Source of the DNA: Microdochium bolleyi
Lineage: Eukaryota > Ascomycota > Sordariomycetes > Xylariales > Microdochiaceae
Length of the DNA stretch: 64,000 nucleotides
NCBI GenBank assembly: GCA_001566295.1
Contig: KQ964262.1
Location: 525,947-589,946, forward strand
Reading direction: 5' to 3'
The position numbers were made by a program, and so were the translations under genes. Below are positions 12,434-23,216 of the stretch, in pieces (positions within the stretch are counted from its first letter, which is position 1; each line of letters begins with the position of its first letter). The notes below the pieces were generated by a model. That model ran no database searches. It saw nothing but the letters and a program-made list of their open reading frames with translations, and was not told the origin of the DNA.

Positions 12434-13999
12434 TCAGTACTTGAACAGCCTCACCGGCTCGCCGCCCTGCTCGCGGATGATCCGCCGGTTCCTGATCCCG
12501 TAGTACACCCTGAGCAGGCCGCAGCCCACCGCGACCATGAGCAGCAGCGCGGCATTTGTCCAGTGGCCCGTCGGATACCCCTTCTTGGCCTCCTCGGCCT
12601 TGTAGATCCAGACACCCGCGATCTGGCCCGTCGCGCCGCCGAGCCCGACGTTGAGCGCGATAGCGAGCCCCACGGCCGCGGTGCCGTACGTGTTGCTCGA
12701 CAGCCACCCCAGCAGGGGCGGGATGCACGCGAACGCGCCCGACGCCGCGACGATCAGACACCCGTAGCGCGCGGCGTACGCGTCGACGGGCAGCGCCGCG
12801 GAGCCGATGAAGCCCGCGGCCCCGACGGTCGCCAGGGCCGCCGAGTGCACGCCGCGCATGTTGGTCCGGTCGGCGGACCAGGCGGTCAGGACCTGCACGA
12901 CGTAGGCGACGGCGTAGGGCGGGACGGTCATGAGCTGCGCGCGGAGGTCGGCAAAGCCCAAGCCTGCAGTGATGGAAGGAGTGAATAGCGAGAGGGAGCT
13001 GAAGGGCACCGAGATGCCAAAGTAGACGACGTAGTGGCCCCAGAGGCGCCAGTCGGTGAGCACGGCGCGGGCGTCGGGCCAGGTCATCCCGCCGTGGTGA
13101 CCCTTGCTTCCTTCGAGGGCGAGGCGGGCGATGGCGACCTCCCGCTCCCGTGGAGAGAGCCAGTGCGCGTCCTCGGGCCAGTCGGGCAGGATGAACCAGA
13201 CCGCGAAGGCGGAGAGGCAGGACGGGATGCCTTCGAGGATGAAGAGCCAACGCCAGGCGGAGAGACCGCCGACCTGGTTCATGTGGCCGATGCCGAAGGC
13301 GATGGCGCCGCCGAAGGCTGTTCAAGTTATTGCAATCCCGTCGTTAGTAAAGGTGGCTCCTGTCGAGCAAAAGGCAGGGATAGAGGGAGGGGGTGTGGGG
13401 TTTTGGAAAGAGGACTCACCGCCAGCAAGCGTCGCAGATGCGAGAATGAGGGCGACGCGGATGCTGCGCTCGTCCGTCTTGTACCAGAAGGTCAAGTAGT
13501 ACACCAGCCCCGGGAACAGCCCGGCCTCGAAGACACCGAGCAGGAAGCGCACGGCCGTGACGCCCGCCGCATTGTGCACGCCGCCCAGCGCAATCGTCAG
13601 GGCGCCCCACGAGAACATGAGCATCGCGATCCACCGCGACGGGCGCAGCCTCTTGAGGAGGATGTTCGAGGGGGCCTCGAAGGCGCCGTACGCGACGAGG
13701 AAGACCATCAGCGCGATGATGTACTCGTAGTTGGTCATGCCGGTCTCGGTCATGAGGTCGTTGCGCGTGTCGGCGTTCAGGATCTTGGCGTTGCCGATGT
13801 TGGAGCGGTCGAGGTAGCACAGGAAGTAGATGGCCGCAGACAGCGGGACGATGCGCTTGTCCTGCTTCCATCGGACCGCGCGCTGCTCGTCGGCCGTCGC
13901 CCCGATCGCGGCGAGGGCGTCATGGCCGCCTGCGCTGGGGATGGCGGCGACGGCGGCCTCGTCGTCGTGGCTGCTGGAGTCGTGCTTGACTTCTGCCAT
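12434..13999 (-). CDS. MFS transporter, anion:cation symporter (Dal5-like) family
   Basis: Two exons (13420-13999 and 12434-13317) separated by a 102-nt intron (donor GTGAGT) give 487 aa. The N-terminus reads KRIVPLSAAIYFLCYLDRSN then IGNAKILNA, the hallmark of the ACS family. Other family blocks are YEYIIALMVFLVAYGAFEAP, SRWIAMLMFSWG, RFLLGVFEAGLFPGLVYYLT and AWRWLFILEGI. It is of normal length, with the expected 12 spans and a short C-terminal tail, and should import a small organic anion at the plasma membrane; the substrate is unknown. The ATG at 13999 gives a hydrophilic acidic N-terminus of about 45 residues, typical for the family. It lies upstream in the same direction as nothing obvious; the SDR gene beyond it is also on the minus strand. 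Confidence 0.9.
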
Positions 14000-14777
14000 G
14001 GTGCTGCTCGCTCGTGGGCGATGGCTTGGCCTGCCAAGGTGGTGGCGTGGACTAAGCTTTTCGGGGGGCTCGGGAAAGGCTGGAGGCGCGAAAGATGAAA
14101 CTTGGCGGGAGAAGACCCTGACGTTCGGGGACAAAACAACTGCGCAGGCGCCCCTTTTATCGGAGCCCCAAGAACCCGAACCCTGCGGAGAAACAGACAA
14201 TTACTCCGACTGACAAGCCCGGGACCCCGCCCCAAGCCAATGCAAGAATCGAACTATTCTCTCCCGCCTCCACTGCGGAAGGCCGGGCATGCAATTTCAT
14301 TCGCTAGACATCCGACGGGCTGGTCCTGTGTGCGGGGCATGGGGAGCACGGAGATGATCGCTTGCCCACTTCGTCCGCGACGAAGTAACGGTCTGGGGGT
14401 TCTAACTTCGACATAGTTTAGGGTTTGCAGCCTGCACGGTCAGGGAAGCCGAGCTATCCGCCCGGTCAGTTCGTGGGCAAGTACTCATTGTTTGACGAGT
14501 TACAGAACTCAGGGTGGGTCAATACATGTTAACATCATTTATAGCGCAGCGGTATGGCGAGAGTCATGCCCGGCGCCTCGAAGGGGGCTGCATGGAGACC
14601 TACAGGGCCAGCAAGGTGTTAGGAGAACTTGGAGGATTCAAACACTTAAAAGCCAAGTCTAAGTTGTTTTCACGAAACTGCCTCACGAGTTTCAGATACA
14701 AGAGGATCTAGATTATTACAAACGACGAGTAGAAAACAATTGACATGCAATATCGTACAGTTCCAATCCCTGTCCTT
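14000..14777. other. Intergenic, promoter side of the 13999 transporter
   Basis: About 780 bp between two minus-strand genes. It holds the transporter promoter and the 3' flank of the SDR gene. No gene or repeat recognised. Confidence 0.6.
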
Positions 14778-15758
14778 TCACTGGAACTTCTCAAACTTTG
14801 CCTTCTCCTCCGCGTCACCACCTGCGCAGTAGTCCACAGTCCACGTCCACAGGTCATCCTGCTTAGCCTGATCGTGGCTATCAACACTCGACTTGGCCTC
14901 CTTCCCACTCTCGAAATACTTGCCCGACACGCCCTCCATCTCCCCACCCACCGCAAGCATCGCCATATTCGCGCCGGACTCGGCCGGGGTGTGCACATTC
15001 GTCGAGCCCATCACCCACCGCAGCAGCGGGAGCAGGTGCGGCAGCACCCTGGACCACAGGAACCGCTCTACGCCGCTCGCCTCGCGCGCGAGACCCGTGC
15101 CCGGCATCAGACCGGGACACATCGTGGTCGCTGTCATGGCCGTACCGTGCGCGCTGTTGTGCGCCGCGAGCCGGCGGTGCAGGGCGTACGTCCAGAGCAC
15201 GTTGCACAGCTTGGCGCTCGTGTAGCGCGCGCGGCCGGGGATGTCGACCTTGTCGCGCGGCGGGAACGCCAGGTCCGCGGCCGAGTTGTACTCCGCCGGG
15301 GGCATGCCGGTCTTCTGGGCCGGGTCGTGGGTCCCGCTGGCCGTCGTGACGATCCGGGCGTCGGCAGCGAGGGTCGGGGCGAGGAGGTGGAAGAGTAGCG
15401 CGTGGCCGAGATGGGTGATGGCAAAGGTCTTCTCGACGCCCTCGGGGGTGAGCGTGAGGGCGCCGGGGAACTGTAGGGCGGCATTGAGGACGAGGGCTTT
15501 GACGGGCGGGAGGGAGGTGTCAGCCAGCCAGGACTTGGCGAAGGCGCGGACGTTGGAAGGGTCGGAGAGGTCGAGATGCTGGAAGCGGGTGTTTTTCTGG
15601 TTGTTCGCGCGGTTGATGGAGTCTGCGGCGTGGTCTTTGTCGGAGCGGGAGGCAATGACAACGAGGTAGTCAGGCCGCTGCCTGGCGATGGCGAGGGCGG
15701 TCTCGTAGCCGAGGCCGACAGTGCCGCCGGTGACAATGACGGAGCCTTTGTATGCCAT
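14778..15758 (-). CDS. Short-chain dehydrogenase/reductase
   Basis: Single-exon gene, 326 aa. The Rossmann cofactor motif TGGTVGLGYETA (TGxxxGxG) sits near residues 10-20, VIASRSDKDH follows the second strand, LVLNAALQFPG replaces the usual NNAG, and the catalytic YTSAK (YxxxK) lies around residue 200 with the upstream Ser in TTASGTHD. The Arg after the second strand (ASRSDK) suggests NADP(H) preference. The overall pattern resembles the retinol-dehydrogenase/3-ketosteroid reductase-type classical SDRs. The start at 15758 places the motif at the usual position; the frame stays open upstream to 15899 but that part looks like leader. It is transcribed head-to-head with the regulator at 16298, a plausible enzyme/regulator pair. 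Substrate unknown. Confidence 0.88.
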   Translation of the reverse strand: MAYKGSVIVTGGTVGLGYETALAIARQRPDYLVVIASRSDKDHAADSINRANNQKNTRFQHLDLSDPSNVRAFAKSWLADTSLPPVKALVLNAALQFPGALTLTPEGVEKTFAITHLGHALLFHLLAPTLAADARIVTTASGTHDPAQKTGMPPAEYNSAADLAFPPRDKVDIPGRARYTSAKLCNVLWTYALHRRLAAHNSAHGTAMTATTMCPGLMPGTGLAREASGVERFLWSRVLPHLLPLLRWVMGSTNVHTPAESGANMAMLAVGGEMEGVSGKYFESGKEAKSSVDSHDQAKQDDLWTWTVDYCAGGDAEEKAKFEKFQ

Positions 15759-16297
15759 GGCTGGGAGTGCAGGTCTCGAGCTCTGGTGTGGAATGGGAGG
15801 AACGAATATTGTGAGTTGTAGGAGAAGATTGGGCGATCTGGTGTTGGGTGTCGTGATGGAAGATGCGTGTCTTGATAGAGAGACCACTCTTGGGAACACG
15901 ACCAGGAGAGCCGAGAGCTGGGCTTATATGCATTGCTGCTTAGCCGGGCAGCGCCGCCCATCCATCTGAGACTACCTGTATCTTGGGAGACCGATGCGAT
16001 ATGTCCGTAAATACCGCCATGGACGAGCCTCTGGATCTTGCTGATGCTCTGGAGCCCTAGGAGTCCCGCGTCACGATCGTGCACGCTAGCCCCAAAGAGG
16101 ATGCCAGTCGGGCCTTGGCACCGCCCTGTCAGGACAGCAGTCGGAAAAGCGGGGCCCATCCAGTGGGTCCCGTCGGCCGCTCCTTCCTGCACCTTCCCGC
16201 GGGCGGTCGTCACGACTCACCACATGCGCCCTTAACTCCGGCCGTCGACAGCTCCCTTCATGCACAATCTGCATCTGCAATCCTCCTAACACTTCCG
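15759..16297. promoter_or_regulatory. Divergent promoter between SDR and regulator
   Basis: A 539-bp interval between two start codons pointing away from each other, so both core promoters must lie here. I could not identify a specific operator with confidence. Confidence 0.5.
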
Positions 16298-18255
16298 ATG
16301 GAGGACGCCTTCATCGTGTCCACCACCCTCGCGGGCATCAAGCCCGCTGGCGATTCCCGGCGCCTCATCCGGCGCCACGTTATGAAGGGCAAGAACACAA
16401 AGACCACCAAGGCCAGGAAAGCCCCAGCTGCCTGCTTGACGACCATGAAGAGGCCCGTCACGACCATGGACCTGGCCACCATGGGCTTCCCAGCCAACCT
16501 TGAGCCCTACATGCTTGAGCTCATTACAAGATGTAAGCTCTGAACAATGGTCGACCTCAACTGCCTGCGCTCACACCATCTGACAGTCTTCGTCATCGTC
16601 GAGGAGACTGGCTCGCCCCTCTTCCGCTGCACGGAAAAAGGCTCGCCCAATAACCCCTACGACTTGATCTACAACGACCTCGCGCACCTCCACATTATCC
16701 TCTTCATGGCACAGACCTATTTCGACAGCAAAAAGGTCCCCCACCAGACCCAGTCCGAGAGAGCCCTGTGGCCGGCCCACCACCAGCGCCTCAGCCACCG
16801 CGCCCTCCTGCACATGAACAAGGCCATCGAGCATCTCCAGCGCAAGCTCGCCGCCCCAGACCTGGCGACCTCGCTGTCGGTCATCTTCGTCGTCCTGTGT
16901 CTTGGCACGACCGCCCAAAGCATCGGGGATCTGGTCCTTGCGGGGAAGCACCTGCGAGGGATGCACCAAATCATCGACTCGAGAGGTGGCATACACTCGC
17001 TCGACTCGTACCCACTGGTGAAACTCAAGTGCTGCCGGCAAGTCAGGTTCCCGCGCGTATCCTTCCAAGGATCGCTTGCCCTTGCACAAGACGCTGACCC
17101 CTGCTGGCATGCCGTCTGTCTAGATTTGACATTAGCATGTCCCTCAAGACCGGCAGTCAGCCCATACTCAATACCCAAATATCCTGGAAAGCCCAGCTCG
17201 CCGATCCAGGCAGTCTGCTGGGTCTCAGGTCCGACCGCCACTCTCCTTGCAACGGCAACAGGTCCTCAGAGACACCACTTCACATGTTCACCGACGTGAA
17301 GTCTCCACCCGACGCACGGTTGGTCAATGTCTGGAGCGACCTAAGCGGCATCTGCCGTTCCTTCAACCTTGCCCTACAGACAGGCTGCAAGGTTGACACA
17401 CTCCTCAGCACCAACATCCTGGTGTCGATCATGTACCGACTTCAGTGTCTTGAGGGTGCATATCAACGTGAAGATCGTCCTTCGCCTGCTCATCTTGCAA
17501 GTTTCTCCAAAACGGAAGCCAGGTCCTCATCATCATCACCATCATTGCCATTCCAAGCTCATAGGAAGCACTCGGACTCAAGTAGAAGGCCACATTTTCA
17601 AGCCACATTGCGTGGCGACAAAAAGCAGCCGCAGCGAGAACAGCACCACGAACTCGCCCGCCTGGCCATGCTGGCTTTCGCGACAATGATCTTCTTTGAG
17701 CCGCACGGCATCGAGACCGAGTACACGGTGCTGTCCCAGCAGTTCTCCTCCTCCATCCTCGATGCATGTGATCGACTTGAAATAGTCGCACCGGCGGCAG
17801 CAACTCCATGTGATAAATGCGGCCATTCGAACGAGCCAACAGACAATAATGAGCCCACTAGCGTTACGTCCTCCGATGCGGAGACGCTTGGGTTCCACCT
17901 ATGGATCGTGTACATCGCCTGTACCTCCCTTTTCTCGAACCCCACCGACGATAAGAACGCCGCGCTCACTCGCTGGCTGCACGAGCGGCAGCTGCACCTT
18001 AGGCGCTTCCTGGGGCTGAAGACGTGGGTTCATACGAGGCAGGTGCTCAAGTCCTTCCTATGGGTAGATGCGGTTAACGACAACCCGGGCAAGATGTTCT
18101 ACGACACCAAGATCTCGGAAGTTGCCAGTGGGCAGGGCATATTTGTGGCTGGCCCTGGGGTCAGTCGGTTGATGCACACTGATCTTGCGCTCGGTACTCG
18201 TGTCGGGCAGCTGAGCACAACCCAGGAAAGAGGAGATAGCTGCGGCGAACCGTAA
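16298..18255 (+). CDS. Fungal transcription-factor-like protein without a zinc finger
   Basis: Three exons (16298-16532, 16587-17046, 17124-18255) give about 608 aa. The start carries the signature of a fungal regulator-like family that lacks Zn2Cys6: RRLIRRHVMKGKN shortly after the N-terminus, followed by a basic Lys-rich stretch. The middle part (NNPYDLIYNDLAHLHIILFM, LGGKHLRGMHQIIDSRGG-like) matches the helical fungal-TF domain. No C-x2-C finger is visible here or in 400 bp upstream, so DNA contact, if any, is by the basic N-terminus or through a partner. The second intron boundary is uncertain: the donor that keeps frame and family alignment is GTTCCC at 17047, a weak site; GTGCTG at 17030 is an alternative. 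A Ser/His-rich low-complexity insert lies around 17515-17640. Divergent from the SDR gene. Confidence 0.75.
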
Positions 18256-19354
18256 CACGAGCGAATGCCTGTCCCAGCTTGCATAAAGCCCGCTGGGTAC
18301 TTGATCCACAGTGTGGGATCGGCAGATCATGCCAGCATGGGCGCACGACGTGGATTGTTGTGCAGAGAAGCTCCTTTGTTTGGATATACTTGCGGGGACA
18401 TCTCGAAGAAGTATCTGTGGCACCCTCACCGGTATTGTGAAGACCCCCTCGACACGCGATAGTGACTGAAGGGATCTACTGCACTGTCCATCAAAGTCTG
18501 CCCCGAGTCCTAGAGGCCATGCCGCCTAATCCTGCGCTTTACAGAAATGTCCGGGGCATGCTCAACGCCACCAACCACGACCTAGCAAGGACCTGATAGG
18601 GCCTGATAGGACCTGTCACTTTCGCGTGACCGGCCTCGTGTTCCGGAGGCGCCTTTCTTCCGCCAATGGCCTGCAGAGCATCACTGCCAAGTATGATCGA
18701 CGGCAGTTATCATTTTGTCATCACGGTGAGCCTCTCGGGGGGGTTCGGGTGAGAGTCTCAGCAGCCCCTGTGAGCTGAGATCCAGACACGTGATTCTTTT
18801 CTTTTTCGCAAACCACATCTCAACTGGGGCACTTATCATACGGGGAATGCCTTGTGCTCAATCAATGCACCCTCTACATGTCTTTTCATAGAAGCCGCAA
18901 TGGCCTCGAGGGACCCAACAGTCTAGAGCTGTGTTGGAATCGGAATAACAAAGCTTCATCACTCGGTAACAGCCCCATCAATCACCGCAGTTGCCTTGGG
19001 CAGGAGTAAAGCATGGATGATGGACCGACACGTCATTATCCGGGACATCTTCACAATGCATGTTGATGTTGGCCTTGTCCTTGTCACGCGGGACCGCTTA
19101 GCACGTATTACTCGTCAGCACGTCGAGTTAGTCTGCAGCACTGGCGGCCAGCCCGCCCACAGGAGGTGAGGCGCAACTGACTCGCGCGGAATTGGATCCT
19201 CTTGCTGAGTAATCCAGGGCCGCGGAGCCTCGAGCCCTTCAGCCTCTCCGTTGACGATTAAGCCTCTGACATCCTTGACGTGGATCCCATCGTCTTCAAA
19301 TGGCACCTTCTGTCTCCGCAACATCCACACCATCACCACCTACCACAACATGCC
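18256..19354. other. Intergenic (1.1 kb) upstream of a Zn2Cys6 regulator
   Basis: No gene supported. A short imperfect tandem repeat of CCTGATAGG units lies at about 18591-18616, and one CACGTG hexamer at about 18786. The remainder is the promoter region of the gene at 19355. Confidence 0.55.
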
Positions 19355-21460
19355 ATGATGCTACCAACACCAGCGCCGAGCACCGCGAGGAGGAAAGGAG
19401 GCCCGCGATCGCGCACAGGATGCAGCAGGTGCCGGTAAGTTGCCTCCACTTCGCCCCATAGCTGCACGTCCCGAGCTGAGCATCCCGACCACGCTAGGCA
19501 ACGGCGCATCAAGTGCGACGAGACGAGGCCATCTTGCTTGCGCTGCCTCAAGGGCAGTTTGACATGCACAGGCTACTTGCCACCCCCGTGTGACTCTTCA
19601 GACTCAGACGTCCAGGCCAGCACCTCGCTCGCTCTCACCACGGCGAGCGGCGAGGGCATCAAGTCGTACGCCATCCCGTTCCGTGTGCCGGGCAGCCAGC
19701 TGGAGCGGCAGCTGCTGCACCACTTTTGCGTCGAGGCAGCGGAAGATCTCTCGGGCTACCTGGTTTCTGATTTCTGGTTGCGGACGGTCCTCCGCCGGAG
19801 CCAGGATGAGATTGCGGTCCGCCAGGCCGTTGTCGCCTTGAGCAGCCTGCATCGGGCTTACAAATGCGGCGACGGGGGCAAATGCGGCGAGAGCAGCACT
19901 TCTTCCCCCATATCGAGAGAAGATGCCTTTGCCGAAACGAGGATCTTGTACAACAAAGGCCTGCGATCGCTGCGCAAACAGCTCCGGAATTACAGCAACC
20001 TCCCCGCCGGCAAGGACACTGCCGATGCGAGCAACAAGGACGGCGACAACCCCCCTCGGCGCGACGAGAAGCGCCAGTCGCTGGTCGTGCCCCTGATCTG
20101 CTGTGCCATCTTCCACTACTATGAGGCCGTGCGGGGCAACCTCAACGCCGCGTTGCAGCACGTGGTCGCGGGCCGGGCGATGCTCGACATGGAACAGAAG
20201 AGCTTATCCCCATTGCACAACGGCAGCGGTGAGGACATGGCCGATCTCGCGCTACTGGCGGTCATGTTCGCCCGGTTCCAGGTTCAAGCGGTCACCTTTG
20301 ATCAGGTTAGATATTCCCAGCTGCTGTGTGGTCTCGGAGGAGGCCAGGACGATCGCTCTCAGTTGTCGCCAAGCGCGGGAGCAGGAGGAGGAAGAGGAAG
20401 GGCCATTATCATATGCCACGACAGGCTACTCAACGACGCGCCCTTGTCCCCACTGTGCTCACTGGAGCACGCTCAGCAGCGCGTGACCGGGCTCCAGGGC
20501 CAGGTGCTTCAGTTCCTAAGCTCCAACGTTTTGTACTCCAATTGGCCCGCGGATAGCCTCCCGAACGAGGTCAGGAACGGCAAGATGCGCCTGCAGGCAG
20601 CCTTCGAGAGCTGGGGCGTGCAATTTGCAGCCATTCTCACCGCATGGGGTTACGACACACCGCCGTCGTCGCCAACCCCATCGTCGGGGTCGACGGAGGA
20701 GGTGGTGCGAGATCTCACGTACGACAACAACACGCGGCGTCATCACTGCTCTGGCAATCTTCATCCCCACAAAAGCACGCTGGAGCCCGCCAGCATGGCG
20801 AGTGCTGTACGTTTTGCAGTCTCCACCGGTGATGTCGCGTTCGGAGCGTTATACGTACAGTACTATATCTTCTACCTGCTGCTCAACTCCAGCCTGCCCA
20901 TGGACAACAGTATTTTGAACGTGCCAATCGCGACCGCAGGCAGCCACCACGCCGACTCGTCACCACAGACATCCGTGCAGATCATCGTTGACATCGTCGA
21001 GATGATCATGTATGGGGTCATCCACGAAAGTCCTACCAGCTCCTCGGACCAGCAGCAAACACAGAAAGCCACCCAGAGGAGCCGGGCTGTGAGGAGAGGC
21101 TGGGCCCCGTTTAGATCCGCCGAGGTCGCTCTCGTACCGCACCTCATCCGGATCCTCGACCGCTGCAGCGATGCGCACACCGTGCAGCGGGCTGTCCGGG
21201 TCCTGGAGGTCTCAGCTCGGCGCAAGGGCCTCTACGACTTGCGCGTCCCAGCGACTGTCGCGAAGCACGCCCTCGTGCTGCAGCAGAAATTAGAGCAAGA
21301 GCACTGCCCTACGGGATATCCTGACGATGACAATGATAACGATGATGGCGATGTTGGGAGGGCCCGGGGAGACGCGCGCGAGGCTTCTGAATGGGCGATC
21401 ATTAGTTGCGGTGAGCGGAATGCGGTGGCCGGAGATGTTGATAGTGCCGGGAGCACTTAG
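19355..21460 (+). CDS. Zn2Cys6 fungal transcription factor
   Basis: Two exons (19355-19434, 19498-21460) give about 680 aa. The intron (GTAAGT donor) splits the zinc cluster, as is common in this class: CSRCR before it and QRRIKCDETRPSCLRCLKGS after it, completing C-x2-C-x6-C-x6-C-x2-C-x6-C at about residues 17-45. A basic TARRKGGPRSRTG stretch precedes it. The rest resembles the fungal_trans_2 type activator region (ATG followed by RLYNKGLRSLRKQL-like helices, SLVVPLICCAIFHYYEAVRG). The segment around 20310-20420 (Gly/Arg-rich) may be a retained intron or a linker, since the frame stays open through it. The C-terminus is Asp/Asn-rich. Two ATGs in tandem (19355, 19358) make the start ambiguous by one residue. 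Target genes unknown. Confidence 0.85.
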
Positions 21461-22289
21461 TTATCGAGACAAATGGCTGCGTGTCTCCGGAACGGTGCAG
21501 ACTTGGCTGAACCCAAGTGGCCCACGTGGACAAAGGAGAATGAGGGGCCACGGGAACGTTTGGGAGAGCAGTCGCTAACTTCTACACAGTGGCGTTGGGC
21601 AACGGCGCAGGAGTCATCCTTGGCTGATTGGACCATTTGGTCACTCACGTAACAAATTCATAGGTGAGCCATAGCATTTGCAAGTTCTTTATAGGAGGTG
21701 GCGATTTTGCACACGATTGAAACTAAGTCCGCTCAGTAGAGGCTGACATCGTTTTGGAAAGACGGCTCATGGCCATGCTCCCTCGTGGCTTCCCCGTTTC
21801 AAGGCGTAGGTGCTTTCATGGACAGCGTTGAGCGCGATGCCACTAATCCGCCTTTGACAGCCGAGAGCAAATAAACAATCGAGCATGGGGTTAAGCATTT
21901 CGTCGGGCTCGTTCCGGGGGGCAGCAGCTATGCTCGCTGTGCAACTCCACAGCTATCAGCACTCACTTGGGGCCCCTTCGCAGTCAGCCTCGTGACCTTT
22001 GCCAACGACGCGCAAAGCTGATTGAGGGATGGGGATTGTGGCTTTGCCATAAAATACTACACCGGGATGCGATATCAGGCAAAGGGAGGGGTCCCTGGCG
22101 GATGCATTGTAAGCTGAGGAGAGTCCCCGGGGGGTCATGGTTTACATACCTGCTCGCACGCATGATAATGAATCCCAGGTCATCGCCTCAGGGTTACCTT
22201 CCTCACATCCTTGGAACACCACCTCGATTACCTATCATTACACATTATTCAAGACCTGAAACCTCTACCAAGCACTGCGAGTTCGAGAT
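21461..22289. other. Intergenic, promoter side of the small secreted protein
   Basis: About 830 bp with no recognisable gene, tRNA or repeat. The part next to 22290 is the likely promoter of the secreted Cys-rich protein. Confidence 0.55.
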
Positions 22290-22865
22290 ATGCTTCTCCC
22301 ACACTCCCTGGGCGCCGCGGCCAGCGCCATGCTCTTGGCAACTCAAGTCCTCGGCGCTGCAGTTCCCACCGCCGACTTCAACGCAACGACACCGGCAACA
22401 CTCGAGTCCTGGGGCGTCAGCGCCCCCGCGGCAGAAGCCGGCGGCGAGATGTCCGTCATGTCTGGCTGCAACCAGCGGTCGTGCCCGGGCCACCAGCCAG
22501 AGGGCTGGGATCTCATCCAGAGCTACAGCTCGTACTTCTCCAAGGTGGGCATCCGCTTCGACCGGTGCGGCCAGTGCTCCAGCTTGGTCATTGGCTACCG
22601 GGGGAACGGCTGCATCAAGTTCAGCAATTGCGAGTGGAACCAGGCGCTGGAGATTTGCGTCGGCACGGGCAACATATGCGCGCGCATTGGTATGGTCCCG
22701 GGGGTAAAGTCTGTTACTCCTTCGCGAGGACGGTGGCTGCTTCGACCAGGATGGATTTGCGCCTACGCTGGTGCTGTACAACCCGTCCAAAGTTCCTTGT
22801 ACATGGTGAGGCTGGAAGGGGAGCCGCACTGTCATCTAAGGATTCGCAAGGGTGGCAGGGGTTGA
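22290..22865 (+). CDS. Small secreted Cys-rich protein, reading frame probably broken near 22700-22730
   Basis: The frame opens with a signal peptide (MLLPHSLGAAASAMLLATQVLGA, cut near AAV) and continues as a compact Cys-rich domain (SGCNQRSCPG, RFDRCGQCSSL, GCIKFSNCEWN, EICVGTGNICARIGMVPG), roughly 130 residues. Beyond about 22700 the annotated frame loses all character (Arg/Trp-rich). The two other frames each carry a plausible continuation: a Cys-containing stretch at about 22706-22730 in the next frame, and a stretch with DGGCFDQDG that ends in a stop at 22807-22809 in the third frame. This pattern suggests two closely spaced single-base losses, or sequencing errors in a G-rich run, or a decayed gene. 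It resembles effector-type secreted proteins in general features only; no family was recognised. Confidence 0.6.
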   Translation: MLLPHSLGAAASAMLLATQVLGAAVPTADFNATTPATLESWGVSAPAAEAGGEMSVMSGCNQRSCPGHQPEGWDLIQSYSSYFSKVGIRFDRCGQCSSLVIGYRGNGCIKFSNCEWNQALEICVGTGNICARIGMVPGVKSVTPSRGRWLLRPGWICAYAGAVQPVQSSLYMVRLEGEPHCHLRIRKGGRG

Positions 22866-23216
22866 AGCGCACACATGTAGCCAACAGTCGGATACAGGCA
22901 TTACTTGGTGGGCGAGAGGGAAAGGAAGGTGGAGAAGGACAAAATCGGTGGTACATTACGTTAGATCAAAGGAATATTCAAAATCAATGGCAGAGCTACT
23001 AGACCGAGGAAAAGAAAAAGACACTCTGCGAGACGTCAGTCACGCCGGCAAACTGTCTCACATCTCCCCTGCAGTGCGATCACTTGATTTGTATATTTTC
23101 GATTTCACGATGGGGAATAACAACGAGAGCCACAAGCTGCTATAATAGCTTTCCAAAATCATGTAGTGGTGATGACGACGCATCCATCCCATCTTCAGTT
23201 CCTTCGCCCACCGCCC
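22866..23216. other. Intergenic between convergent genes
   Basis: About 350 bp. Contains the 3' ends of the secreted protein (+) and of the flavin reductase (-). Nothing else seen. Confidence 0.55.

Noticed and set aside
13034..14098. 354-codon open frame antisense to the transporter
   Set aside because: Shadow of the real gene; no membrane or domain signal.
14778..18255. Secondary-metabolite cluster around SDR, regulator and oxidoreductases
   Set aside because: No PKS, NRPS, terpene synthase or other backbone enzyme lies in the window.
22701..22730. 25-nt GT...AG intron in the secreted Cys-rich gene
   Set aside because: Shorter than any normal fungal intron and without a branch site; frame break or sequence error is more likely.
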